This document shows positions 54,367-64,000 of a stretch of 64,000 nucleotides of DNA, piece by piece. Position 1 is the first letter of the stretch, and every line of letters begins with the position of its first letter. The position numbers were made by a program, and so were the translations under genes. Source of the stretch: Clostridiaceae bacterium (GTDB lineage Bacteria; Bacillota; Clostridia; Lachnospirales; Lachnospiraceae); the NCBI GenBank assembly GCA_910575585.1, contig CAJTGF010000007.1:1-64000 (forward strand), written 5' to 3'. Below the pieces are notes generated by a model. The model saw nothing but the letters and a program-made list of their open reading frames with translations, had not been told where the DNA came from and ran no database searches.

Positions 54367-57300
54367 ATGAAGAAAATAAAAAGCAGAGTTTTATTGTGCG
54401 CCATAACATCAGGGCTTATGTTTCAGGTTCTGGCCCCGGGGACATCTGTGTACGGTTCCGTAAAAAGCAGGGTGGAGCAGTCGGCAAAGACCGTATCCAG
54501 AGTCATGGGAGAAAAGGAAGGCGCATTCAGCGGTGAGGGATCGGCAGGTTTTTTTGCGGAAGGCATAAAAACCGAGGCATCCCCGTCCAATGCGTCTCCA
54601 TCTGATGGATCCTACAACAGGCTCCCCCTTATGAAAGCCTCCTCCACAGGGGATTTATGGGATAACTGGGAGGGAGATACGGACTTTCCAGGGGATGGGA
54701 CAAAGACAAGCCCGTATCAGATAAGCAGCCTGGCCCAACTTATGGGATTGTCGGAGCTGGTGGCGGCAGGCAATGATTTCAGAGGAAAATACTTTGAGAT
54801 GGTCCAGGACATTGACCTGGGCAATCTGACCATTAACAACAGAAGCTGGAACCCCATCGGATGGTATGAGACCAAAAGCCAGATGGGCAGCGGCGTATCC
54901 CACGGCTTTTCCGGCAATTTTGACGGCTGCGGTAACACCATCACAGGGCTGAAAATACGGTCCATAGGCGAAGCGCCTGATCACGCAGGGCTGTTTGGCC
55001 TGATTGACGGCGGCACGGTGACCAGATTAAAGGTCAGGGCCGATGAGATCTACGGCGGAGACTGTGTGGGAGTGCTGGCTGGAGCAGTCACAGGCAATGC
55101 CAGGATCTATGATGTGCAGGTGTCCGGGTACGTCCGGGCCACAGGGGACGCAGGGGGAATCGCCGGAGCCGTGGAGGGAAAGGACGGCAGAGTCACTGTG
55201 GAAAACTGCGCGGCACAGGGGATCGCCATATTGTCGGAAGGCAAAGACAGTTTTGTGGGAGGCATCGCCGGACAGGTATCCGGGGCGGATCTGGTGGACA
55301 ATGAGGTGATGACCCAGAACAGCAGCCAGGACCGTATCCAGGGAGGCGGCTTTATCGGAGGCATCGCCGGGGCCATGGAAGACGCCAACATTTACAATTC
55401 CTATGTGGAGGGAACCATCGGCGGAAACGGTTCAAAAGCCGTTGGAGGCATAGTGGGGACGTATAAAAGCGGCAACCTGATCCTGGCCAGATTTGCGGGA
55501 GACATAGGGCGGACAAGCAATGGAACGGCATCTATGGAGGGGACTTTTGTGGGGAGTCGTCAGGGGATGTTTACCTACGGCACGGAAAAAGGGAGCAATC
55601 TGGCTTACCTTTTTACCAACACTGCCGGAAAGGCAAAAACCGTATTCGGTTCCAGTGAAGACGGAAATAACCTGTTTACCAGCCATGCCCATATCGGCTA
55701 CTGGACAGACAATGGGAAGAAGTATGTCACCATGGCAGGGATCACGGAGATGGGCTGCGGTGACCGGTATTTCTATGAGGAGCTGGAGGACGGGATCCGG
55801 TATCTGGTGACTCAGAAGCTGGAAAAAGAATTTACGGCGGAAGATTATGCCAAAGGGCTGGCATTTCGGATCGACCATTTTGCGCCGGGATATCAAGGGG
55901 AGCCAGTGAAAGGATATCTTCTGTCAGTCCCCCGGATCGACGCGCTCAATGCCAACGGAACTTACGATACGGACGTGGCGACGCTGTCAGCCATTCCGTC
56001 AGGCTCCAATACTTACTACCGCACATTTACCCGCAGCCACTGCGGCGCCGTGGCCCCGGGAGTCACTGTGTCGGTGGCGACTGCGGCGAAAAATACAGGT
56101 GACAGTCGGTATCAGATGGTTTTGGATAACGAATGTCCAGGAGGAGTAAGACCGCCATCTTATATGAACGAGTCAGGAGAACAAGTTCCCATGACCTATG
56201 TAAACGGAGGAACCTACAGTTTTTCCATGCCGGAGTGTGATACACAGATCAATGCCGAGTATGTGAAGGTGACTACCAAGGTGCTCCTTGATCCGGAGGA
56301 AACCGTGATCTCGGTAACGCAGACCAGAAAAGGGGACCGGAAAAATCCGGATATCCTTACGGAGGTCCGGAACCAGGCGGGGATCCTCATTGCCCGGTAT
56401 ATTAACGGCAATTTGGACACGGCAGTCCAGGCGCAGCCGGTTACGATCCACGGGGAACACAATAACGCGGGAAATACGGCGGATCAGTCTCTGGCATGGT
56501 CTGTGGATGATGCCGATCTTCTGATCCTGGATTGTCCGTCAGGGTATACCAGGCAGGATGCCGCGGTTATGCCAAACCTGGACAGCTCTTTTATTCAGGG
56601 CATATTAAACCGGGAAGTAAAAAATCAGGCAGACAATGATTATCTGGAGCCCATCAGTCCTGTGGTATATGACCAGAGCGGCGTGATCACCGGGGCGTCT
56701 AACCCGGAAACCTCGGCCGATGGCAGAGCCGTCTACGGCAACAGCAAAGTCACAGTGACTTTCCAGATCCTGGATCAGACCACCAGAAGGGTGGAGGGAC
56801 TGAATTTAAGTGAAGCCGATCTGGTGTGCAGGGTCACAAGAACGCTGACCGGAGACAGAAAAAATCCACAAGAACAGATCACATGCACCGATTTGGCCAT
56901 TCTGGCAGCAGACTTATATCCCAGACAGCCGTTTTATAAAAACGTAACCTGGAAAGATGACAACAGCGGACAGATCATACGCCTGACCCCTTCCGGCGAC
57001 AATCAGGAAAATTGCGGGATAGAGGTAAGATTCGATCCGTCTGGGAAGGCCAACCCGGCCTGGATCCAGAACGTGATCCAGGCGGACGACCAGATAAAGA
57101 AGGAGGACCCATATCGAAAATTGGAAGGCAGCGCCGTATACAAGGAGACGGTAACGGCCACGGCCCAGGATCAGACCCATGGAGTGGTATCGGCCAGATG
57201 CAATGTGACCATTGAGTTTGTGACCAGGGATGAGACGGAGATCTGGCCGGAGGACATAACCATAGCGCCGTCTACAAAGCAATACCAGCTGTCAGTGGTG

Positions 57301-58209
57301 AGAACAGGGGACCGCTCCAACCCGTCCGTATCGTACCAGGGATTTGACACTGTGAAGCTGCAGGCGTCCGCTCTGTTGGACTGTCCCGACGGGGAAAGTT
57401 ATGAACCATATGCCGGAGACATCCTATGGAGCAGCGATGATCCCCAAGCCCTTGCCGTTACCGGGGACGGCGCTGTCTGTCCTTCCCAGAGCGCTGCCTG
57501 GATCCAGGAGACGTTAAACGCGGCGTCATCTGCAGGGACCAGGAAAGCTCAGGCAGAAAAAAAGGTGGCAGTCTGGGCAAAGGCAAAAAAAGGCCAGGCA
57601 GAAAGCGTCATGGAGGTAACATTGGTTCTGACTGCGGAAGATAAGACAATGCAGTACACCCCGAGACCTTTTGTGGCAGGAGGTTCCGGGCGGATAACGG
57701 GAAGCTCTGATTCCGGACCGGGGGTGGAGGCTGTCATGACCAGCAACAGCATAAAAAATCTGGGTCAGGGCAGCCCTGATCTGACGCCGGAAGCCAAAAA
57801 AGGTCAGTGGGCCAGGACAGAGCAGGGTGATTGGACCTTTACCGTAGATGGGAAGCTGTGTAAAGATGCGTGGATCTATGCCCAGAATCCCTATGCGGAT
57901 GCGAAGAAAGGACAGAGCAGTCGGGACTGGTTCCGTTTTGACGCCCAGGGGCGGATGGTGACCGGATGGTATACCGACAAGGACGGCAGCCGTTATTATC
58001 TTAATCCGGTGTCTGACAACACCAAAGGCCGTATGATGACAGGGTGGAACTGGATCACAGGAAAGGACAAATGGCTTCGGTGTTACTACTTCCAGGAAAA
58101 TTCCAACGGAACAAAGGGGGCCCTGTTTAAGAACAAGACAACGCCTGACGGGTATATTGTCAACACGGAGGGAGAGTGGACCGTGGACAAACAGGTACAG
58201 AAGAAATAA
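54367..58209 (+). CDS. Large secreted surface protein with GLUG-like and choline-binding-type repeats
   Basis: A 1280-residue exported protein. A signal peptide (about 1-31) is followed by a region with glycine-rich beta-helix repeats like GLUG motifs (about 180-375: GNFDGCGNTITGL, GGIAGAV, GGIAGQVSG, GGIVGTY). Three Ig-like repeats begin near residues 646, 818 and 974, each with (R)xGDRxNP. The C-terminal 140 residues are choline-binding-type repeats (GRMVTGWYTDKDGSRYYLNP, GRMMTGWNW). The same YG-type end module occurs at the N-terminus of the preceding protein. Start ATG 54367 is preferred to GTG 54355. Likely a wall-associated adhesin or scaffold. Confidence 0.82.
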   Translation: MKKIKSRVLLCAITSGLMFQVLAPGTSVYGSVKSRVEQSAKTVSRVMGEKEGAFSGEGSAGFFAEGIKTEASPSNASPSDGSYNRLPLMKASSTGDLWDNWEGDTDFPGDGTKTSPYQISSLAQLMGLSELVAAGNDFRGKYFEMVQDIDLGNLTINNRSWNPIGWYETKSQMGSGVSHGFSGNFDGCGNTITGLKIRSIGEAPDHAGLFGLIDGGTVTRLKVRADEIYGGDCVGVLAGAVTGNARIYDVQVSGYVRATGDAGGIAGAVEGKDGRVTVENCAAQGIAILSEGKDSFVGGIAGQVSGADLVDNEVMTQNSSQDRIQGGGFIGGIAGAMEDANIYNSYVEGTIGGNGSKAVGGIVGTYKSGNLILARFAGDIGRTSNGTASMEGTFVGSRQGMFTYGTEKGSNLAYLFTNTAGKAKTVFGSSEDGNNLFTSHAHIGYWTDNGKKYVTMAGITEMGCGDRYFYEELEDGIRYLVTQKLEKEFTAEDYAKGLAFRIDHFAPGYQGEPVKGYLLSVPRIDALNANGTYDTDVATLSAIPSGSNTYYRTFTRSHCGAVAPGVTVSVATAAKNTGDSRYQMVLDNECPGGVRPPSYMNESGEQVPMTYVNGGTYSFSMPECDTQINAEYVKVTTKVLLDPEETVISVTQTRKGDRKNPDILTEVRNQAGILIARYINGNLDTAVQAQPVTIHGEHNNAGNTADQSLAWSVDDADLLILDCPSGYTRQDAAVMPNLDSSFIQGILNREVKNQADNDYLEPISPVVYDQSGVITGASNPETSADGRAVYGNSKVTVTFQILDQTTRRVEGLNLSEADLVCRVTRTLTGDRKNPQEQITCTDLAILAADLYPRQPFYKNVTWKDDNSGQIIRLTPSGDNQENCGIEVRFDPSGKANPAWIQNVIQADDQIKKEDPYRKLEGSAVYKETVTATAQDQTHGVVSARCNVTIEFVTRDETEIWPEDITIAPSTKQYQLSVVRTGDRSNPSVSYQGFDTVKLQASALLDCPDGESYEPYAGDILWSSDDPQALAVTGDGAVCPSQSAAWIQETLNAASSAGTRKAQAEKKVAVWAKAKKGQAESVMEVTLVLTAEDKTMQYTPRPFVAGGSGRITGSSDSGPGVEAVMTSNSIKNLGQGSPDLTPEAKKGQWARTEQGDWTFTVDGKLCKDAWIYAQNPYADAKKGQSSRDWFRFDAQGRMVTGWYTDKDGSRYYLNPVSDNTKGRMMTGWNWITGKDKWLRCYYFQENSNGTKGALFKNKTTPDGYIVNTEGEWTVDKQVQKK

Positions 58210-58236
58210 AGCCTTAGAACAAGGGGGAACATACAG

Positions 58237-61200
58237 GTGTACAGGATAAAACAAATGTCACAAAAAGTCTTGGCATGGATCTTAATGACGGTAATAGTTT
58301 GGGAACTGATCTTTTCGTATCTTCCGGCATGGACAGTCATGGCAGACAGCGGGACTGTACTGGCCTGGAGCGGGGATTGGCACCATTACTGCATCGACGG
58401 CTCCGGATACGCCCACAATACCGCCAGCACAAAGAACGACAAATATATGCGGATCGACACAGCCGAGGGGCTAAATTCCCAAGAGCGGGCCATTTTGTTC
58501 TGGGCTATGCTGTCCTTTAAGGCGGTATACTGCCAGGATTCGGCGGCTATGGGCAAAATTTCCGCCATCAACGACCATGCTTCGGCCGCGGGGCTAAAGC
58601 CCATAACCTCCGGCGTATCGGAGGAGGATTTAAAGGGGGTTATCCATTCTTCAAAGGTCCGTGGAAAGTACGGGTGGCTGGACTATGCGGTATCCCACGG
58701 GGAAGCCTATTTGAGGCTGGCAGGGCTTTTAGGCGGTACAGGTAAAGGAAGCGGACAAAAAGCTGTTCCGGCCCTCCTTCAAAGCGCCACATCCCTGGAT
58801 AGAGCCGTCCGGGCAGCAGGCCAGGGGGAATCCTATACGTTTGACTTTGACCCATCAGGCAGAGACGGGGATTTTCTGGCCAAGGTGCCGCTGCGGTTGT
58901 CGGCGGACGGAGTGAGCTGGATGGCAGGGAGCGTAAATGGCTGGAACGTACAAAAAAGCACAACCCAGATAACGCTTACCAATCCCGACCCTCAAGCCCA
59001 GCCTGTATACCTGAAGTTTGACCCGGCGGGAACGGACTATGCGCTTTCATCAGGGGGATTTGCTTCCCCTGATGAGTGCTACAGCCAGACGCTGCAGGTG
59101 TGGAAATGTGTGGAGTGCGCAGGGACCCATGCCACAGGCGGCAAAGTCCATCCCCTGGAAAACCACCAGAGGACTATTTGGATGGAGCTGACAGATGTGC
59201 CGGCTGGCGCGTACTACGGCGCTGCGGGAAAGGGGGAACTGGTAAAGGAAAGCGGGGAGCTGCATTTTCAGATCTACCGCCATGAAGAAGATATGGATGG
59301 GGACTACCTTGTGCAGCTGCGAAAATATGATTATGAGACGGGAAAACCTCTGCAGGGAGCCGTTTTTGAGCTGTATGAACGTTTTGATGATATGGATAAG
59401 GTGGAGACGGGAAACTGGGGTCAGGGAGCGATCTATGAAGAGGAGCTGAAACATACGCCGGTTTTGTGGGACGGTTTTCGTCTGGTGACCTCGGTACAGA
59501 CAGACCAGGAAGGCCATGCGTCCTACAGGCTGGAAAAAGGGTATCACTATGACAAAACTTTCTGTGACGGCCATCCGGCTCCGATGTTTGGCAGCGTTTT
59601 GGAGGAGGACAGTCAGGAGGAAGGAGAAGAGGAAGAGGAAGAGGGATACGGATATGGCGAAAGGAGGGATATGGGGGAACCAGAGGAAGAGGAACCAGAG
59701 GAAGAAGGAGGGGCCGGCAATGCAGAGCTGGCCAGGGAGTGGCTGGAGTGCGTGACAGCCTGCGAGGCCAAAGCAGAGGATGGGACTCATTTCCACTGGA
59801 TCATGGACGAGGTAGACGAAGATGCCATTGACGCTGCATCCTTATCCGGTGAGAGCGGGGATATGGGATGTACAGAAAGCGCCGATGCCCAAAGAGCCTA
59901 CGAAGAATCCGGGTGCAGAAGAGATTGTGAGGAAACATACAAAGCATTTATTTCCATGAAATACAGCTATACTTTTGTGGAGAAAGCAGCCAGAGAAGGG
60001 TATGTACTCCATGGGCGACACAAAGACGATATACCGGTGGAGATCATCACAACAGACGCATCACAGAATGGTGCCAACGGAAGTTTCGGAGGCGGCTACA
60101 GCGACAGTATCCGGAGGAGCAGTCTGGAGTCCAGAGCTTTTTCAGCTGGGGCGCACCAGGAGGAAGACGGAGGACAGCCGGAAAACGGCAGTGAGGAGAA
60201 AGGAGCCTTTTATGGGAGTGAAATACGGATGCAGGGACTTATGGCTGCAGTCAGAAAGCTGGTGGAGTATGAAAGGGATGACCAGCAGGAGGCAGAGTCA
60301 GAAGGCCATATGGAAGAACCAGATCTTTTGCCGGAAGAAACTTTGGAGGACGGCGCGGGATCAGAGGAGCGGGCAAACAAGGAGCTGCCGGAAGAACTAA
60401 CAGGGACTCCGTCAGACAGCCTTAAAGCCGAGAAGATTCCGGTTTCTACACCAAGGGTAAAAGCCGGGATTGCTACCTATGCAAACGCCGTAAGACAAGT
60501 TAAGGCAGTTGCGAAACGGGAGACAGGCGCGGATTCGCCGCTTTTTGAAAATGCCTATGAACAGGCATTGCATTCGCCCAGTCAGGGGGAGGAGACAGAG
60601 AAAGGGCCGTCGGATCTTTTCTCCCACGGCGGCGGTAACGACGGGGAAGAGGAGGGATGGAAGATTTATGATCACCGGACAGAGGGGGAGATTCACATCA
60701 ACAAGCGGGATATGGCCCTTTGGCAGCAGGAAAAAGACGGGTATTCTTCCTACGGCGACACCCAGGGGGACGCTGTGCTGGAAGGGGCGGTATACGGTCT
60801 GTTTGCCGCTGACGATCTGATCCATCCAGACGGAAGTACGGGGATCGTTTTCAAACAAAATGACCTGGTAGCCATAACAACTACGGATAAGGAAGGCGAC
60901 GCGTCCTTTATGGCCATTACCGAAGCCCCGGGCCATAAGTATGATTACAAAACAGGTTCCGTGACAAGCACACAACAGGGGTGGGATCTGACAGCGCCAA
61001 AAAATCTTTATACTGCCGCCCGGGATGTGGATGATTACAGGCATGACGGAAGATATGTCAGAAGCTACCTGGACAATGAATCCCAAAACGGAAACTGCTG
61101 GATTGGAAGGCCTTTGCTTATGGGAAATTATTACATTAAAGAGTTAAGCCGGTCGGAAGGGTATGAGCTATCGGTCAGCGGGCAGACAGACCCGGTGAGC

Positions 61201-64000
61201 AATTACGGCTACAGCCTTGATGTGACCATTCCCAGAGGTGAGGGGGCGGTGGCGGTCACCAGGGCTCCCTATGTGGAACTGCAGTCCTCCGGAGAGGAGG
61301 AGGACACTATGCCCAATGTCATAAATTTTGCGGTTACTTCCCAGGGTACCGGACAAAAAGGGTATGACATAGCCCTGAATTTGTTTCCTGAAGGCACTAA
61401 GCTGTACCGGAAGGATACTTCTACCCGGGAGCAGCAGGTGGAGGCAGCCACAGGCCAGAAAGAAAAGAAGTATCTCTTTGATCTGTTGGGACAGCCTGTC
61501 TACCAGAGGGCCGACGCGGATAATGTATATCCCAAACTCAATGGGGACGGCAGCTTTATGACAGAGGAGACAGCGGTAAACGCAGTGGTCTCCTCCATGG
61601 GAGAGGCAAAGCGGTATGCCATAGAGGAATCTGTGGTAAACGATATTTTGAATCATAATCCGGACGGAGGAGAAGACTGGGACGGCAATGGAAGCCCTCT
61701 GGCCATCAGCGGTCCCAACAGCCCCCAGTTTCTGTATATAAAAATGAAGGTTGAACAGATCCTGCGGGAATGTGGGTTTGAGACGCCAAAACACATGACC
61801 GTGTCAGAAACCGGGGAAGTCATGGGTGTGAGGTATTCCGATAGAACAAAGGGGATCTATAACCGAGGCGCGCGCCAGGGGGAGACAGACCATGAGGGCA
61901 TCTGGGGAGCAGCCCCGGGAGAGACGGCGGCAAAAACCGTTTACGGACATCCTGTCATAGCGGTGGATGTTCCGAAGCAGAGGCAGGACGGCAGCCCGGT
62001 TACAGTGGGGGACGCCATACTTTCTCTCCTGGATTTTTATGAACAGGATTCATGGTACGGTTTCGGAGGGCTTCACGACTGTAAAGAGACCGAAAACAGC
62101 TGGCAGTTTCGCCTTTATGCCGGAGTGCCGGGAAGTCCGGCCAATTTTGCCGTATTGGGGCCCCAGGAGGGGGAGCCTGTTATTTATCATCGTATTCCCT
62201 GGATCCCCGACAATATTGTGGAGAGTCCCAGGTGGATGTACGCGGTCTATAAAAGCAGTCCGTCTCCGGATGCTTTTGGAACTTACGAAGATCTCTGTTC
62301 CTGGCAGACCCTGGGCCAGCGCCGGTACAGCGCTGTTTTGGTAAGCGATGCCAGGGCTCTGGGAGACGGGACTATTGTGTCCAGGACAGTGGGGCAGAAT
62401 GTGTACTATAAAAAAGGAGAAATCCTTCGGGACCATGACGGCAGCCCTCTGCAGGCATATGAGTGGGTGGATGTGATGGATGTGGTGACACAGGTTCAGG
62501 AGATCTACACCTGGACAGAGATCCCTGTCACAAAGAAAAACGGGAGTTTGATAGGCCACAGCAGCGGAAGCTTTACAGATGCCTATGGAGCGGTGAGCAG
62601 CGACAAAGAGGAAAGTCTGACAGTTACCTATAAGCTGGTGCTGCCCCGGCGGGAGATCACTCTGACACAGGAGGAGATAGACAGATTTCCGCCGGAATGT
62701 GGATACCACGTGGGAGACACAGCAGGGTATGGAGACTATATGCTTCGGGCTGTGGGAGCCTGGGTGCAGGCATATCTGGATTATGACCATCAGACGATGG
62801 CAGGTTCTGGCCTGTATGTGAAACCTGTCAGCCTTATTTATCCCGGACAGGACTTCGTGTACCAGGACGGAGCCGCAAAGCCTGGGGAAGGTACCAGAAA
62901 GAACCCTGTGGGCGTGCAGGAGCGGGTTATCGGACAGTCGGTGAAGGTGACCAAAGCTATCCATCAATCCGATGAAGCAGTGGGGAACTTTCGGTTTAAA
63001 GTTTATCTGAAAAGCAATCTGGAACGGCTTTACCGGGATCAGGAGGGAACGGTCATCTGGATGGACAGAAAGGGAAATGAAACGGACCCGGTCAATAGAT
63101 CTTACCCCGCTCTTGTGCCGAAACTTTATACAAAGACGGCTCATAAGACTGCGCCGCTGTACAAAGATCCACAGGAAAGCGTAATTGCCAACCATGTTTT
63201 GTATGGGATGGACGGCGGTTTCATCAGCAGCCGGCCGAACTCCGGCTACACGGCAGTTTTGGAGACTGATGCCGGCGTCTGCAATTACGAAAAGTTTTTT
63301 GATGCCATTGCCGTTGCCAATAAAGACAAATGGAAGGATGCATCCCCATCCCACACATCCCACAGACCTCTTGGCAACAAGGTAAACCGTACTTCTAAGG
63401 CGGAGGAGAATATAACCGTATCGGATCAGGTGCGGCAGTTTGCCATTGACTGGTATCTGGATAGGGAAGTGGAAAAGCTGCTGAAAAACGAGGAGGAAAA
63501 ATCCACAGGCACAGGGATGGCTTACAGCGATCAGCTGTATGACCAGGCTCTGTGGGAGGCCATAAAAAAATCGGAGAATTATCTGAAGCCGTTTTTTGCC
63601 TACGACCTGGATAGTATTTACGCGGTCAGATGGGACTTGGAACCGGGAGGCGGAAAGGACGGCGACGAGACCACATTAAGCGCGGATAAAGAGGAGGCAC
63701 AGCGGTGTTTCGGTCTGTCCCGCTCGCTTCCCTACGGAACCTATGTGATCGTGGAACAGCAGCCCCAGTACGCGGAACTGGAGGATCTAAAGAACCGGCA
63801 TTACGATACGGATACTCCCAAAGAGATCCTTGTCCCTTCCGTTTATGAGAGTTATGAGGGAGCCATGGAAACACCTGGGAAGATGAGCGGCTATTATACA
63901 TACCGCAGGGACTTGTCCCCCGGTGAGCTGGCGTCCAGATATCAGATCCGGTTTAATCAGGAAGACCATGTGGTGAAAGCTCACACCAATTTCGGCGATT
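58237..64000 (+). CDS. Giant Cna-B/SpaA-type surface protein (partial, runs off window)
   Basis: The reading frame from GTG 58237 (seven bases after AAGGGGGAAC) stays open to the last base, at least 1921 codons. A signal peptide (about 8-38, AWILMTVIVWELIFSYLPAW) is followed by a domain with HHYCIDGSG, which hints at a thioester-type adhesin head. Cna-B/SpaA-like domains follow: about 350-450 (VQLRKYDYETGKPLQGAVFELYE) and about 808-975 (HINKRDMA...LEGAVYGLFAADD...YYIKELSRSEGYEL). An acidic low-complexity stretch (about 455-495) lies between. A late segment PYGTYVIVEQQP near residue 1833 is also SpaA-like. Probably a covalently anchored or pilin-like adhesin; its C-terminal anchor is outside the window. 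Confidence 0.8.
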   Translation, partial: MYRIKQMSQKVLAWILMTVIVWELIFSYLPAWTVMADSGTVLAWSGDWHHYCIDGSGYAHNTASTKNDKYMRIDTAEGLNSQERAILFWAMLSFKAVYCQDSAAMGKISAINDHASAAGLKPITSGVSEEDLKGVIHSSKVRGKYGWLDYAVSHGEAYLRLAGLLGGTGKGSGQKAVPALLQSATSLDRAVRAAGQGESYTFDFDPSGRDGDFLAKVPLRLSADGVSWMAGSVNGWNVQKSTTQITLTNPDPQAQPVYLKFDPAGTDYALSSGGFASPDECYSQTLQVWKCVECAGTHATGGKVHPLENHQRTIWMELTDVPAGAYYGAAGKGELVKESGELHFQIYRHEEDMDGDYLVQLRKYDYETGKPLQGAVFELYERFDDMDKVETGNWGQGAIYEEELKHTPVLWDGFRLVTSVQTDQEGHASYRLEKGYHYDKTFCDGHPAPMFGSVLEEDSQEEGEEEEEEGYGYGERRDMGEPEEEEPEEEGGAGNAELAREWLECVTACEAKAEDGTHFHWIMDEVDEDAIDAASLSGESGDMGCTESADAQRAYEESGCRRDCEETYKAFISMKYSYTFVEKAAREGYVLHGRHKDDIPVEIITTDASQNGANGSFGGGYSDSIRRSSLESRAFSAGAHQEEDGGQPENGSEEKGAFYGSEIRMQGLMAAVRKLVEYERDDQQEAESEGHMEEPDLLPEETLEDGAGSEERANKELPEELTGTPSDSLKAEKIPVSTPRVKAGIATYANAVRQVKAVAKRETGADSPLFENAYEQALHSPSQGEETEKGPSDLFSHGGGNDGEEEGWKIYDHRTEGEIHINKRDMALWQQEKDGYSSYGDTQGDAVLEGAVYGLFAADDLIHPDGSTGIVFKQNDLVAITTTDKEGDASFMAITEAPGHKYDYKTGSVTSTQQGWDLTAPKNLYTAARDVDDYRHDGRYVRSYLDNESQNGNCWIGRPLLMGNYYIKELSRSEGYELSVSGQTDPVSNYGYSLDVTIPRGEGAVAVTRAPYVELQSSGEEEDTMPNVINFAVTSQGTGQKGYDIALNLFPEGTKLYRKDTSTREQQVEAATGQKEKKYLFDLLGQPVYQRADADNVYPKLNGDGSFMTEETAVNAVVSSMGEAKRYAIEESVVNDILNHNPDGGEDWDGNGSPLAISGPNSPQFLYIKMKVEQILRECGFETPKHMTVSETGEVMGVRYSDRTKGIYNRGARQGETDHEGIWGAAPGETAAKTVYGHPVIAVDVPKQRQDGSPVTVGDAILSLLDFYEQDSWYGFGGLHDCKETENSWQFRLYAGVPGSPANFAVLGPQEGEPVIYHRIPWIPDNIVESPRWMYAVYKSSPSPDAFGTYEDLCSWQTLGQRRYSAVLVSDARALGDGTIVSRTVGQNVYYKKGEILRDHDGSPLQAYEWVDVMDVVTQVQEIYTWTEIPVTKKNGSLIGHSSGSFTDAYGAVSSDKEESLTVTYKLVLPRREITLTQEEIDRFPPECGYHVGDTAGYGDYMLRAVGAWVQAYLDYDHQTMAGSGLYVKPVSLIYPGQDFVYQDGAAKPGEGTRKNPVGVQERVIGQSVKVTKAIHQSDEAVGNFRFKVYLKSNLERLYRDQEGTVIWMDRKGNETDPVNRSYPALVPKLYTKTAHKTAPLYKDPQESVIANHVLYGMDGGFISSRPNSGYTAVLETDAGVCNYEKFFDAIAVANKDKWKDASPSHTSHRPLGNKVNRTSKAEENITVSDQVRQFAIDWYLDREVEKLLKNEEEKSTGTGMAYSDQLYDQALWEAIKKSENYLKPFFAYDLDSIYAVRWDLEPGGGKDGDETTLSADKEEAQRCFGLSRSLPYGTYVIVEQQPQYAELEDLKNRHYDTDTPKEILVPSVYESYEGAMETPGKMSGYYTYRRDLSPGELASRYQIRFNQEDHVVKAHTNFGD

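Noticed and set aside
62050-63363. 437-codon minus-strand frame opposite the giant surface protein gene
   Set aside because: Antisense shadow; the plus-strand frame is continuous, has domain matches and good codon use.

Overview
The window is a contiguous piece of a Gram-positive, endospore-forming, anaerobic Firmicute chromosome, most likely a gut Lachnospiraceae of the Enterocloster/Hungatella type. Reasons: yabP, yabQ, divIC and a spoIIE-like phosphatase in the usual order beside tilS-hpt-ftsH; strong AGGAGG ribosome binding sites; TTGACA-17-TATAAT promoters; an S-box riboswitch ahead of metK; an F-type ATPase with a sodium-type ring; and choline-binding-type repeats in large secreted proteins. 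The family assignment is inference from gene content, not from a database search.

Layout. 0-5.5 kb: a diguanylate cyclase on the minus strand, then a small hexuronate locus (kduI plus a GntR/FCD regulator with a palindromic operator) and a beta-lactamase-fold hydrolase without a signal peptide. 5.6-9.2 kb: a lipoprotein barnase with its barstar inhibitor, a zinc peptidase-like protein and recJ. 9.3-18.1 kb: glyA, mazG, hup, rqcP, then the sporulation/division block yabP-yabQ-divIC, spoIIE, tilS, hpt, ftsH. 18.4-23.1 kb: a GH13 amylase-like enzyme, four tRNA genes in two pairs, a DUF4317 protein and a phosphoesterase. 23.2-29.4 kb (minus strand): a sugar cluster like the Bacillus gmu operon (ROK kinase, mannose-6-phosphate isomerase, PTS EIIC, GH1 phospho-beta-glucosidase, GntR/UTRA regulator), a tRNA-Gly and a decayed second regulator. 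30.5-37.9 kb: a complete ATP synthase operon, atpZ-I-B-E-F-H-A-G-D-C. 38-49.7 kb: nucleotidyltransferase, a Pro/Gly-repeat protein, a large membrane-anchored unknown protein, murA, riboswitch-metK, lepB, a DUF3810 protein and glgB. 49.7-50.5 kb: a gene-free island bounded by two inverted copies of a long hairpin element. 50.6-64 kb: an MscS channel, a small NTF2-like protein and three successive large secreted surface proteins; the last is open to the window end.

The most unusual signal is at 49.7-50.5 kb. Two hairpin elements, head to head, share a roughly 105-base core at about 90% identity and a 15-base flank, yet have unrelated outer stems that are each perfectly self-complementary (25 and 29 bp). 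One base pair in the core also changes on both sides. This fits a structured RNA or a hairpin mobile element with exchangeable stems. I could not match it to a known family.

Other points of note: a spoIIE promoter with 21-bp spacing and Spo0A boxes, a SpoIIE without its membrane part, a dispersed 114/162-bp palindromic repeat, matched hairpins before atpE and atpD, and a barnase on a long acidic lipoprotein stalk.
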